Counted from the first letter of the stretch, positions 17,563 to 26,002 are shown. The stretch: DNA of 64,000 nucleotides from Hyphomicrobiales bacterium (GCA_900471515.1 UCFC01000035.1:156660-220659), one strand, 5' to 3'. Program-made: numbers and translations. The notes: generated from the letters alone by a model not told the origin.

Positions 17563-17603
17563 GGTCCTAATCCTTTCGTTTGGCGATGGCAAAGCTTCGC
17601 CGC

Positions 17604-17625
17604 TCCGGCTCCAACAGGAGCCGGA
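17604..17625. other. Intercistronic hairpin between gguB and gguC
   Basis: A perfect 9-bp stem (TCCGGCTCC / GGAGCCGGA) with an AACA loop lies in the 106-bp gap between the two genes. No T-run follows in the direction of transcription, so it is more likely an RNA-stability or partial-termination element than a full terminator. Confidence 0.5.
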
Positions 17626-17668
17626 ATTCAGTTTTCATATGACTGCGATGCGGGGGCTGGGCCGAAGC

Positions 17669-18877
17669 TCAGCCCTTGTTCTTGTTGTAGACGTCGAAGA
17701 AGACGGCGGCGAGCAGAACCGCGCCCTTGACCATCTGCTGGAAGTCGATGCCGAGACCGACGATCGACATGCCGTTGTTCATGACGCCCATGATGAATGC
17801 GCCGATGACTGCACCGGTGATCTTGCCGACGCCGCCCGAAGCCGAGGCACCGCCGATGAAGCAGGCCGCGATGACGTCGAGCTCGAAGCCGACGCCGGCC
17901 TTCGGCGTCGCCGAGTTGAGGCGCAGCGCCACGATCATGCCGGCGAGACCGGCCAGAACACCCATGTTGACGAAAGTGAAGAAGCTCAGCCGCTCGGTAT
18001 TGATACCCGAAAGCTTGGTCGCCTTCTCGTTGCCGCCCATGGCGTAGATGCGGCGGCCGATCGTCGTGCGGCGGGTGACGAAGCTGTAGACGGCAATGAG
18101 CACCAGCATGACGATGAGGACGTTCGGCAGGCCCTTATAGGTCGACAGCAGCCAGCCCAGCCAGACGATGGCCAGCGAAATCAGGAGGTTCTGACCGATG
18201 AAGAAGCCCATCGGCTCGACATCGATGCCGTGGCTTTCGTTGACCTTGCGGCGGCGCCAGGCGAGATAGAACAGAACGACCGGCAGGATGACCGTCAGCA
18301 CCAGCGAGGTGAGCTGGGTCGGAACGCCGAAAATGTCGACCATGTCGCCCGGCAGGAAGCCGGTGCTGATGACCTGGAATTCCTTCGGGAACGGGCCGAT
18401 GTTCTTGCCGCCGAGCACGGTCAGCGTCAGGCCGCGGAAGACCAGCATGCCGGCGAGCGTCACGATGAAGGACGGAATGCGGTGATAGGCGATGAAATAG
18501 CCTTGCGCGGCGCCGATGACGCCGCCGACGATCAGGCAGAGCAGGCCCGCCAGCCAGAAATTCATGCCCCAGGAAACGGTGAAGATGGCCGCCAGGGCGC
18601 CGACGAAGGCGACGATCGAGCCGACCGACAGGTCGATGTGACCGGCCACGATCACCAGCAGCATGCCGAGCGCCATGATGATGATGAAGGAATTCTGCAG
18701 TACCAGGTTCGTGATATTGACCGGCTTGAACAGGATGCCGCCCGTATAGAACTGGAAGAATACCATGATCGCGACGAGCGCAATCAGCATGCCATATTCG
18801 CGGATATTGCCGCGGATATAGTCGCCAATCGAAACGACGTTGCTTTCCTCTGAGGTTGTCGGGTTGACAGGAGTCAT
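17669..18877 (-). CDS. gguB: Sugar ABC transporter permease GguB
   Basis: Inner-membrane channel subunit of the ChvE-GguAB importer for arabinose, galactose, glucose and xylose-like sugars. The 402-residue chain is highly hydrophobic with about ten membrane segments and carries the family loop GHIDLSVGSIVAFVGALAA (the IDLSVG motif of the RbsC/XylH class), a IPSFIVTLAGMLVFRGL block and the C-terminal GGASASGGVGKITGAVIGAFIMGVMNNGM that contacts the ATPase. It overlaps gguA by four bases (ATGA). The hydrophilic ~18-residue N-terminus is cytosolic. Confidence 0.95.
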   Translation of the reverse strand: MTPVNPTTSEESNVVSIGDYIRGNIREYGMLIALVAIMVFFQFYTGGILFKPVNITNLVLQNSFIIIMALGMLLVIVAGHIDLSVGSIVAFVGALAAIFTVSWGMNFWLAGLLCLIVGGVIGAAQGYFIAYHRIPSFIVTLAGMLVFRGLTLTVLGGKNIGPFPKEFQVISTGFLPGDMVDIFGVPTQLTSLVLTVILPVVLFYLAWRRRKVNESHGIDVEPMGFFIGQNLLISLAIVWLGWLLSTYKGLPNVLIVMLVLIAVYSFVTRRTTIGRRIYAMGGNEKATKLSGINTERLSFFTFVNMGVLAGLAGMIVALRLNSATPKAGVGFELDVIAACFIGGASASGGVGKITGAVIGAFIMGVMNNGMSIVGLGIDFQQMVKGAVLLAAVFFDVYNKNKG

Positions 18878-20412
18878 TGTTTCTTCTCCCCTGAGCGCAT
18901 GATAGCGCGCATGATGGTTTCCTGGCTTGCTTCTCCTTTCGGCAGTTCGGCGACGATGCGTCCTTCGTTCATCACATAGATGCGGTCACATGTGCCAAGC
19001 AGTTCCGGCATTTCCGACGAGATCATCAGAACGCCCTTTCCATCGGCGGCAAGCTGGTTGATGATAGTATAGATTTCGTATTTCGCGCCAACGTCGATGC
19101 CGCGTGTGGGCTCGTCCAGGATCAAGACGTCCGGATCGGAGAACAGCCACTTCGACAGCACCACCTTCTGCTGGTTGCCGCCCGAAAGATTGACCGTTTC
19201 CTGGAAGATGCCCGACGAGCGGATGCGCAGCTTCGAGCGATAGTCCGTCGCGACCTTCATCTCCCTGATGTCGTCGATGACGGTATTCTTCGAGATGCCG
19301 AGCAGGTTGGCGAGCGTGGTGTTGTGCAGGATATTGTCGTTCAGCACGAGGCCGAGATGTTTGCGGTCTTCCGTCACGTAGGCGAGACCGGCATCGATCG
19401 CCTTGCGCACCGTCGAGGTGTCCACCTTCTGGCCGTCGACGAAGACGTCGCCGGTGATCTTGTGGCCGTAGGACTTGCCGAAGACGCTCATGGCGAATTC
19501 GGTGCGGCCCGCACCCATCAGGCCGGCAATGCCGACGACTTCGCCCTTGCGGACGGTGACGTTGATGTCGTGCAGGACCTGGCGGTCGCGGTGGTGCTGG
19601 TGGAAGGCGTTCCAGTTCCTGACTTCGAAGATCGTCTCGCCGATCGGCACGGAGCGCGGCGGGTAGCGGTCGGCGAGGTCGCGGCCCACCATGTTCTTGA
19701 TGATGATGTCTTCGCTGATCTCGTCCTTGTGACAGTCGAGCGTCTTGACGGTCATGCCGTCGCGCAGGACCGTGATCTGGTCGGCGACCTTGCGGATCTC
19801 GTTCAGCTTGTGGGAAATGATGATCGAGGTGATGCCCTGCCGGCGGAATTCCATGAGCAGGTTGAGCAGCGCGTCTGAATCGCTTTCGTTCAGCGATGCG
19901 GTCGGCTCGTCGAGGATGAGCAGCTTGACGCTCTTCGACAGCGCCTTGGCGATCTCGACGAGCTGCTGCTTGCCGACGCCGATGTCGGTGACAAGCGTGT
20001 TCGGAGATTCGCGCAGGCCCACCTTGGCCAGAAGCTGCTTGGTGCGGTTGAATGTCTCTTCCCAGCTGATGACGCCCTTCTTGGCGTTCTCGTTGCCGAG
20101 AAAGATGTTTTCGCCGATCGACAGGAGCGGCACGAGCGCCAGTTCCTGATGGATGATGACGATCCCGATTTCTTCGGAATCCTTCAGGACCTTGAAGTTG
20201 CGCACTTCGCCTTCGTAGACGATGTCGCCATCATAGCTTCCTGCCGGATAGACGCCGGAGAGCACTTTCATCAGGGTCGATTTGCCGGCCCCGTTTTCGC
20301 CCACCAATGCGTGGATCTCACCCTGACGAACCTTGAGGTTCACATTCTCGAGCGCCTTTACGCCCGGGAACGTCTTGGTGATGTTCCGCATTTCGAGGAT
20401 TGTATTTTCCAT
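18874..20412 (-). CDS. gguA: Sugar ABC transporter ATP-binding protein GguA
   Basis: A 512-residue double-cassette ATPase that powers uptake of sugars bound by ChvE. Cassette 1 has Walker A GENGAGKST near residue 40 and a Walker B LLILDEPTASL. Cassette 2 has a degenerate Walker A (GLMGAGRTE), an intact signature LSGGNQQKVVLSKWL and Walker B VLILDEPTRGIDVGAKYEI. This asymmetric pattern is normal for the RbsA/AraG/MglA class. The ATG is the one just upstream of ENTILEMRNITKTFPG. It lies 93 bp after chvE, with a strong hairpin in the gap, and overlaps gguB. Confidence 0.95.
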   Translation of the reverse strand: MENTILEMRNITKTFPGVKALENVNLKVRQGEIHALVGENGAGKSTLMKVLSGVYPAGSYDGDIVYEGEVRNFKVLKDSEEIGIVIIHQELALVPLLSIGENIFLGNENAKKGVISWEETFNRTKQLLAKVGLRESPNTLVTDIGVGKQQLVEIAKALSKSVKLLILDEPTASLNESDSDALLNLLMEFRRQGITSIIISHKLNEIRKVADQITVLRDGMTVKTLDCHKDEISEDIIIKNMVGRDLADRYPPRSVPIGETIFEVRNWNAFHQHHRDRQVLHDINVTVRKGEVVGIAGLMGAGRTEFAMSVFGKSYGHKITGDVFVDGQKVDTSTVRKAIDAGLAYVTEDRKHLGLVLNDNILHNTTLANLLGISKNTVIDDIREMKVATDYRSKLRIRSSGIFQETVNLSGGNQQKVVLSKWLFSDPDVLILDEPTRGIDVGAKYEIYTIINQLAADGKGVLMISSEMPELLGTCDRIYVMNEGRIVAELPKGEASQETIMRAIMRSGEKKQ

Positions 20413-20467
20413 GACTAAAAACCCAACGCCGCGACCGGAAATGGCCCGGCGATCATAGAATCGAAGA

Positions 20468-20495
20468 CCGGAACCCGCAATCACGCGGGTCCCGG
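20468..20495. other. Intraoperonic stem-loop after chvE
   Basis: Read on the minus strand, CCGGGACCCGC-GTGATT-GCGGGTTCCGG forms an 11-bp stem (one G-T wobble) a dozen bases after the chvE stop. There is no T-run. Such stems after binding-protein genes stabilise their mRNA and set a higher level than the downstream transporter genes. Confidence 0.6.
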
Positions 20496-20505
20496 CCATT
20501 CAGAA

Positions 20506-21570
20506 TTACTTCAGCTGGTCTTCGGTGTAGTAACCGCTGTCGATCAGGACGGTCTTGTAGTTGTCCTTGGTGACGGCAACCGGCTTCAGCAGGTAGGACG
20601 GAACGACCTTGACGCCGTTGTCGTAGGTCTTCGTGTCGTTGACTTCAGGCTCCTTGCCGGACATGACGGCGTCAACCATCTGCACGGTGACCTTTGCGAG
20701 GTCGCGGGTGTCCTTGAAGATCGACGAATACTGTTCGCCGGCGATGATCGACTTGATCGACGGAACTTCCGAGTCCTGGCCGGAGACGACCGGGAGCGGC
20801 TGGTCGGCCGTGCCGTAGCCGACGCCCTTCAGCGACGAGATGATGCCGATGGACAGGCCGTCGTAGGGAGACAGGACGGCGTCGACCTTGGCGTCGGTGT
20901 AGTTAGCCGAGAGCAGGTTGTCCATGCGGGCCTGGGCCGTTGCCGGGTCCCAGCGCAGCGTGCCGACCTTGTCCATGCCGGTCTGGCCGGACTTCACGAC
21001 GAGCTTGCCCGAGTCGATGTAGGGCTGCAGGACAGACATTGCGCCGTCATAGAAGAAGAAGGCGTTGTTGTCGTCAGGCGAACCGCCGAAGAGTTCGATG
21101 TTGAACGGGCCCTTGCCGTCCTTGAGGCCGAGCTTGTCGACGATCGTGCCGGCCTGGAGAACGCCAACCTGGAAGTTGTCGAACGTGGCGTAGTAGTCGA
21201 CATTGGCAGAGTCGCGGATCAGGCGGTCGTAAGCGATGACCTTGATGCCGGCGTCATGAGCCTTCTGGAGAACGTCTGAGAGGGTCGTGCCGTCGATCGA
21301 AGCGATGACGAGAACCTTTGCGCCCTTCGTAACCATGTTTTCGATCTGCGAAAGCTGGTTCGGAATATCGTCGTCGGCATACTGCAGGTCGGTCTGGTAG
21401 CCGGCTGCCTGGAGCTGCTTGACGATGTTGTTGCCGTCGTCGATCCAGCGGGCGGAGGACTTCGTCGGCATGGCGATACCGACCAGACCCTTGTCCTGTG
21501 CCATTGCCGGCATAACGAACGATGCGACGCCGAAGGCAGCCGCAGCCATCAATGAGATAATGGATTTCAT
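20506..21570 (-). CDS. chvE: ChvE, periplasmic multiple-sugar-binding protein
   Basis: The periplasmic receptor of the GguAB importer. In Agrobacterium the same protein also presents sugars to the VirA sensor and takes part in chemotaxis. The 354-residue precursor has a signal peptide ending AMA before QDKG (cut near residue 24), then a class I/II type-I periplasmic binding fold: VGIAMPTKSSARWIDDGNNI at the start, IDGTTLSDVLQKAHDAGIKVIAYDRLI, FGGSPDDNNAFFFYDGAM and VVSGQDSEVPSIKSIIAGEQ. The start follows GGGAGAGAG. It is the first gene of the operon; gbpR is divergent 270 bp away. No vir genes are in the window, so a link to virulence cannot be argued here. Confidence 0.95.
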   Translation of the reverse strand: MKSIISLMAAAAFGVASFVMPAMAQDKGLVGIAMPTKSSARWIDDGNNIVKQLQAAGYQTDLQYADDDIPNQLSQIENMVTKGAKVLVIASIDGTTLSDVLQKAHDAGIKVIAYDRLIRDSANVDYYATFDNFQVGVLQAGTIVDKLGLKDGKGPFNIELFGGSPDDNNAFFFYDGAMSVLQPYIDSGKLVVKSGQTGMDKVGTLRWDPATAQARMDNLLSANYTDAKVDAVLSPYDGLSIGIISSLKGVGYGTADQPLPVVSGQDSEVPSIKSIIAGEQYSSIFKDTRDLAKVTVQMVDAVMSGKEPEVNDTKTYDNGVKVVPSYLLKPVAVTKDNYKTVLIDSGYYTEDQLK

Positions 21571-21742
21571 TTCTCTCTCCCTTGTTAAAGATTGGCGGAC
21601 GAAAAATCGCCCGCCCCGAAACTGTGGCAGGTTCCGTATTGGATAGTTACTTCAGATGGTGAGAAACGAAGTAGGTCTCCTCCACGATCTCACACGTGTT
21701 GAGTGCCAACCAGCACACGGCGGCAAACTGGTATGGATTCCT

Positions 21743-21779
21743 ATAACTGTCAAATAGAATAACTGGTAATATGCATAAC
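21743..21779. promoter_or_regulatory. Three ATAAC repeats at 16-bp spacing in the chvE-gbpR gap
   Basis: ATAACTG, ATAACTG and ATAAC begin at 21743, 21759 and 21775, exactly 16 bp apart, in a strongly AT-rich 270-bp intergenic region shared by chvE and gbpR. A CAAATTTG palindrome abuts the third copy. They are candidate GbpR contact sites; this is inferred from position only. Confidence 0.4.
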
Positions 21780-21840
21780 AAATTTGGTATATCGTTAAAA
21801 AGTATTACTTTTGATGGAGCGCAGTGGGGAGGCTGCAACC

Positions 21841-22851
21841 ATGACGATCATCTCGGAGCCCCTTTCGTTGGACCATGTCGACATTAACAGCGACAATTTT
21901 GGCGATGACGGCCTTTTGCGTGCGGGACTTAAGCTGAATCACCTGCGTATGATTGTCGCAATCGAAGATAGCGGGCAGATTTCGGCCGCCGCCGAGGTGC
22001 TGAACATATCGCAGCCGGCGGCCTCCCGAATGCTGTCGGATATGGAATCGATCGTGAAGGCTTCGCTCTACGAGCGGGTGGCCCGCGGCGTGACGCTGAC
22101 GACCTTCGGAGAGGCGCTCGCCAGGCGCGCGCGCAAGATCCTTCTGGAGCTTCGCGAGGCCAGCCGCGAGATCGGCGAATTGAAGAGCGGCAAGGGCGGC
22201 TCGGTCTTCATCGGCGCCGTCACGGCCCCCGCCATGAGCCTCGTCGTGCCCGCCATCCACACGGTGCGCAAGACCTTTCCCGGCATCGAGGTCTCCATCC
22301 AGGTGGAGACCAGCAACGTGCTCGCGCGCGAGCTTCTGGCCGCCCGCCACGATTTCATCATCAGCCGCATTCCCGACGACCTCAATCCGCGCCTCTTCGA
22401 AGTGCGCGAGATCGGCATCGAGAAGGCCTGCCTCATCGTGCGCAGCGGCCATCCCCTGTTAAAGAGGAAGGAGCCGAGCGGCCTCGAAGAGGTCAGGAAT
22501 TACGACTGGGTGTTCCAGCCGCCCGGCACGCTGCTGCGCCGCACGATCGAGGATATCTTCCTGTCGCGCGCCGTGGAGCTGCCGCAGAACGTCGTCAACA
22601 CCTCGTCCCTGCTCCTGACCTGCGCCATCGTCTGCGAGACGGATGCGATCGCCCCGGTTGCCGTCGATGTCGCCCATTTCCTCGCCTCGCAGAGTTCCAA
22701 CGCTTCCGACGTGCGCATCCTGCCGATCGATTTCGAGATCAACGTCAAGCCCTACAGCATGATCACCGTGCGCGAACGCGCCCTGCCGCCGAGCGCGCGG
22801 CTGCTCTACGACCTCATCCTGCAGGAGAGCGTGCGCCAGTCCGAAACCTGA
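21841..22851 (+). CDS. gbpR: GbpR-like LysR-family regulator of the ChvE operon
   Basis: A 336-residue LysR-type regulator. The helix-turn-helix is LRMIVAIEDSGQISAAAEVLNISQPAASRMLSDME (about residues 33-70), followed by a two-lobe effector domain with GAVTAPAMSLVVPAIHTVRKTFPGIEVSI. The ~30-residue acidic N-terminal extension before the HTH is longer than usual. Start: ATG eight bases after GGGGAGG; a TTG-ATG pair 27-30 bases upstream is in frame but lacks such a site. Divergent orientation to chvE matches gbpR of Agrobacterium, which controls chvE in response to sugars. A hairpin CGGCGCCA/TGGCGCCG follows the stop. Confidence 0.9.
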   Translation: MTIISEPLSLDHVDINSDNFGDDGLLRAGLKLNHLRMIVAIEDSGQISAAAEVLNISQPAASRMLSDMESIVKASLYERVARGVTLTTFGEALARRARKILLELREASREIGELKSGKGGSVFIGAVTAPAMSLVVPAIHTVRKTFPGIEVSIQVETSNVLARELLAARHDFIISRIPDDLNPRLFEVREIGIEKACLIVRSGHPLLKRKEPSGLEEVRNYDWVFQPPGTLLRRTIEDIFLSRAVELPQNVVNTSSLLLTCAIVCETDAIAPVAVDVAHFLASQSSNASDVRILPIDFEINVKPYSMITVRERALPPSARLLYDLILQESVRQSET

Positions 22852-22908
22852 AATCCAGCCCGGCGCCACCTTGGCGCCGTCTAATGCGCCGCTCGAAAAG
22901 GAAGGCGC

Positions 22909-23376
22909 ATGCTGTTCGGACAATCGATATTCCAATCCGTTCTCGAACGGCTGAAAGCGGAAGAGGACGCCGCCGGCGAAACGGAAGAACCGGCCGTCCA
23001 CCGCGTCTCCGGCTTTCCGACCGGCCTTGCCTTCGACGTGATGGAAGGCGTCTCGGCCGCCTCGCAGCGTGTCGGCGAAGCCTATTTCGACAATCTCGGC
23101 CCCGAGCCTTCAGCCGAGGCGCCGCCCGCGCCCGCCCCCTCGCCCGAACCGGTCATGCCGGAACATCTCGCCCGCATCGCCCCGGAGGAGATCGCCGCCG
23201 AACTGGCGCTCTCTCCGGTCGACAGCCAGCAGGTTCTCAACGAGAAGCGGCGCGCCTTCGCCAGGGCCAACCACCCCGATCGCGTCGCCCCGCCTTTCCG
23301 CGACAATGCCAACCGGCGCATGATGATCGCCAACCTGCTGATCGACGAGGCCATGCGCCGCCTGCCGCGCAATTAG
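22909..23376 (+). CDS. J-domain-like small protein
   Basis: A 155-residue protein of unknown function. The C-terminal third reads QQVLNEKRRAFARANHPDR, followed by FRDNANRRMMIANLLIDEAM: the second helix, HPD tripeptide and third helix of a DnaJ-type J domain, so it may recruit a DnaK-family chaperone. The first ~100 residues are acidic with a Pro/Ala linker (PSAEAPPAPAPSPEP) and contain no known domain. No Gly/Phe or zinc-finger region follows, so it is not DnaJ itself. It starts 57 bp after gbpR and could be cotranscribed, although a hairpin lies between. The ATG follows AAGGAAGGC. Confidence 0.7.
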   Translation: MLFGQSIFQSVLERLKAEEDAAGETEEPAVHRVSGFPTGLAFDVMEGVSAASQRVGEAYFDNLGPEPSAEAPPAPAPSPEPVMPEHLARIAPEEIAAELALSPVDSQQVLNEKRRAFARANHPDRVAPPFRDNANRRMMIANLLIDEAMRRLPRN

Positions 23377-23622
23377 CGCCTTTCGGGCCGCAGCGCGCGG
23401 GCGCTTCCGGCCCGCACCTTAAACGTGTCCCATTCCAGAGTTTCACGCGTCGATGGCAGATAGTTCATCAGCTTTTGGTGTCGGCAGCGGCGTCATTTTT
23501 CCAGCACGATAGCCCCTGCCTACTCCCTTATTGGTAGACACCAGCGCAGTTTAGCGAAATTGAACGCAATGCAACCCCTTGTAACATAGGCGGATAAAAA
23601 TGTTATCGAAGGGACCTGCGTC

Positions 23623-24495
23623 ATGACATCCTCACAAGATCCGAAACTGCCGCGCAACAGCGCGCGCAGGCACTTTCTGGGCGTCGTTGCGGCCGCCGGT
23701 ACGAGGCTTGCCGGCGTGGCGGCCCTGGCGACGGCCATTTCCACCTCGCCCGCCCATGCGCTGGGTCGGCTTTGGGGGCACGGCGGCTCCGGCGGGCACG
23801 GCGGTTCGGGCGGCAACGGCGGCTCGGGCGGGCATGGCGGCGGCGGCGACAATGCGCAATGTTTCCTGCGCGGCACGGCGATCCTCACCGATCGCGGTGA
23901 AAAACCGGTCGAGGACCTGCGCATCGGCGACCGCGTCGCCCTTGCCGGCGGCGGCACCCGCCCGGTCCGGTGGGTCGGCCGCCAGGTCTTCAGGAAAAGC
24001 GGCCAGCGCTGGCAGCAGGGCGTCGTGCCGGTCCGCGTCCGCCGCCATGCGCTGGACGCCCGCACGCCCCATGCCGATCTCTACCTGTCGCCGGACCACG
24101 CGCTGTTCCTGAACGGCGTGCTGATCCGCGTGAAGGATCTCGTCAACGGCACCACCATCGCCCCGGTCGTCCCGGCAGACGAGGCTTCGGTGGAATATTA
24201 CGGCGTCCTGCTCGACGCGCATGACGTCATCCTGGCCGAAGGGGCCGCCGCCGAAAGCTACCGCCTTCTGGAAAGCAGCCTCGAAGCCTTCGCCAATTTC
24301 GCGCAATACCGGCGCCTCTACGGCCAGGAACCCGCCGCGATGGCCTCCTTCGCGCCGGTTCTGGGTGAGGAAGGCGGCTGGAAGCACCTGAAGGCGCTGC
24401 TCCTGCTCGGCGCTGCGCCGCTGGTGCCGATGCGCGATCCGTTCGCCGATGCCTGCGAAAAGATCGACGCGCAGGCAAGCGAACTGTCGCGCTGA
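23623..24495 (+). CDS. Tat-exported Hint-domain protein
   Basis: A 290-residue protein with an N-terminal Tat-type signal (ARRHFLGVVAAAG, twin Arg near 15-16; hydrophobic to AHA at ~46), a Gly/His-rich linker with GGSGGHGG units (52-75), and a Hint (hedgehog/intein) domain that begins exactly at Cys80 (QCFLRGTAILTDRGEKPVEDLRIGDRV) and includes YLSPDHALFLNGVLIRVKDLVNG, the His-containing block B-like motif. Hint domains cleave the peptide bond before this Cys, here presumably releasing the linker. Such stand-alone Hint_2 proteins are common in alphaproteobacteria but not understood. The ATG follows AAGGGA. It is monocistronic. Confidence 0.82.
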   Translation: MTSSQDPKLPRNSARRHFLGVVAAAGTRLAGVAALATAISTSPAHALGRLWGHGGSGGHGGSGGNGGSGGHGGGGDNAQCFLRGTAILTDRGEKPVEDLRIGDRVALAGGGTRPVRWVGRQVFRKSGQRWQQGVVPVRVRRHALDARTPHADLYLSPDHALFLNGVLIRVKDLVNGTTIAPVVPADEASVEYYGVLLDAHDVILAEGAAAESYRLLESSLEAFANFAQYRRLYGQEPAAMASFAPVLGEEGGWKHLKALLLLGAAPLVPMRDPFADACEKIDAQASELSR

Positions 24496-24588
24496 CGGAG
24501 CGCGGGCCTTGCCCGCCTTCGCAGCGCAGGTGCCGGTTACTTCTGCCGCAGCGCGGCGCGCATCCCCCTGGATCGCGCCGCCTCTCGC

Positions 24589-24855
24589 CTATTCGGCCTT
24601 CTTTTCCCCTTCGTTTTCCGGCTCGTCCCCGTCCTCCTCGTCGGGCGTGACGGCGGCTGCCGTCTCCGGCGGCTTCGGATCGAAAGTCCAGATCAGCATA
24701 TAGAAGGAATAGGCGCCGGCGCCGAGCGCCAGCACGCCCCAGAACGGGTCGCCGCCGATGAATTCGAAGATGCCCCAGCCGAAACAGACCACGACGATGG
24801 CAACGCGCACCCAGAGGTGCCGGTAGGCCGGATGGTTGGGATCGATCAGCTGCAT
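24589..24855 (-). CDS. Small two-helix inner-membrane protein
   Basis: An 88-residue protein of unknown function. Two hydrophobic segments are seen: VRVAIVVVCFGWGIFEFIGG (about 17-36) and FWGVLALGAGAYSFYMLIW (about 38-56). A Pro-rich and very acidic tail follows (TPDEEDGDEPENEGEKKAE), probably cytosolic. The composition and codon use are those of neighbouring genes. It is divergent from iolG, and the two share an AT-rich 154-bp gap. Confidence 0.7.
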   Translation of the reverse strand: MQLIDPNHPAYRHLWVRVAIVVVCFGWGIFEFIGGDPFWGVLALGAGAYSFYMLIWTFDPKPPETAAAVTPDEEDGDEPENEGEKKAE

Positions 24856-24899
24856 CTCATGTCCGTTGTCGCAATTCGGTCACTTGTCTTTAGGATGGA

Positions 24900-24915
24900 T
24901 TTCACAAATGTGAAA
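24900..24915. promoter_or_regulatory. Perfect palindrome TTTCACAAATGTGAAA upstream of iolG
   Basis: A 7-2-7 perfect inverted repeat, about 95 bp upstream of iolG and 45 bp upstream of the divergent small membrane protein. It is an operator candidate for either gene; the regulator is unknown. Confidence 0.4.
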
Positions 24916-24947
24916 GGCCCGCGGACTTGACGCGGCCATTGGAAAAT

Positions 24948-24961
24948 GGAATGAAAATTCC
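24948..24961. promoter_or_regulatory. Putative IolR box GGAA-N6-TTCC
   Basis: GGAATGAAAATTCC fits the GGAA-N6-TTCC pattern described for the RpiR-type repressor IolR in Sinorhizobium meliloti. It lies 49 bp upstream of the iolG start in an AT-rich promoter-like stretch. Confidence 0.5.
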
Positions 24962-25009
24962 AAACTTATATCAATTCGGTTTATTTGTTCCGAATACAGG
25001 GAGGCAGTA

Positions 25010-26002
25010 ATGACAGTGAGATTTGGTCTTCTCGGCGCCGGCCGCATCGGCAAGGTCCATGCGAAAGCCGTCAGCGGCGATGCCAATGCAAAGCTCGTGG
25101 CCGTCGCCGACGCCTTCCCCCAGGCTGCCGAAGCAATCGCGTCCGCCTATGGCTGCGACGTGCGCAGCATCGAGGCGATCGAGGCCGCCAAGGATATCGA
25201 CGCCGTCGTCATCTGCACGCCGACCGATACCCATGCCGACCTGATCGAGCGCTTCGCGCGTGCCGGCAAGGCGATCTTCTGCGAAAAGCCCATTGATCTC
25301 GACGTTGCCCGCGTCAAGGCCTGCATCAAGGTGGTCGAAGAGACCGGTGCCAAGCTGATGGTCGGCTTCAACCGCCGCTTCGACCCGCATTTCATGGCGG
25401 TGCGCAAGGTCATCGACGAAGGCCGGATCGGCGATGTCGAGATGGTGACGATCACCTCGCGCGATCCCGGCGCCCCGCCGGTCGATTACATCAAGCGTTC
25501 GGGCGGCATCTTCCGCGACATGACGATCCACGATTTCGACATGGCCCGCTTCCTGCTCGGCGAAGAGCCGGTCTCGGTGGTCGCGACCGCCGCCGTGCTC
25601 GTCGACAAGGCGATCGGGCAGGCCGGCGATTACGACAGCGTCTCCGTCATCCTGCAGACCGCTTCCGGCAAGCAGGCGATCATCTCCAATTCGCGCCGCG
25701 CCACCTACGGCTACGACCAGCGCATCGAGGCGCACGGCTCCAAGGGCGTCGTCTCGGCCGAAAACCAGCGCCCGGTCTCCATCGAAGTCGCCAATGCCGA
25801 CGGCTACACCCGCCCGCCGCTGCACGATTTCTTCATGACCCGCTATACCGAAGCCTATGCCAACGAGATCGCCAGCTTCATTTCGGCAATCGAGAAGGGC
25901 TCGAAGATTTCGCCCTCCGGCGCAGACGGCCTTGCGGCGCTGGCGCTGGCCGATGCCGCCGTGCAGTCCGTCAAGGAAGGCAAGCTCGTCAAGATCGGCT
26001 GA
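25010..26002 (+). CDS. iolG: Inositol 2-dehydrogenase
   Basis: Oxidises myo-inositol to scyllo-inosose with NAD+, the first step of inositol catabolism. The 330-residue protein of the Gfo/Idh/MocA family has the Rossmann motif GLLGAGRIGKVHAKA at the N-terminus, the EKPIDLD signature near residue 95, and a C-terminal domain with the catalytic HDFDMARF region near 180. Start: ATG after AGGGAGG. It stands alone here; the rest of the iol pathway (iolDEBCA) is not in the window, which is common in rhizobia, where iolG/idhA is unlinked. A putative IolR box lies upstream. Confidence 0.92.
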   Translation: MTVRFGLLGAGRIGKVHAKAVSGDANAKLVAVADAFPQAAEAIASAYGCDVRSIEAIEAAKDIDAVVICTPTDTHADLIERFARAGKAIFCEKPIDLDVARVKACIKVVEETGAKLMVGFNRRFDPHFMAVRKVIDEGRIGDVEMVTITSRDPGAPPVDYIKRSGGIFRDMTIHDFDMARFLLGEEPVSVVATAAVLVDKAIGQAGDYDSVSVILQTASGKQAIISNSRRATYGYDQRIEAHGSKGVVSAENQRPVSIEVANADGYTRPPLHDFFMTRYTEAYANEIASFISAIEKGSKISPSGADGLAALALADAAVQSVKEGKLVKIG

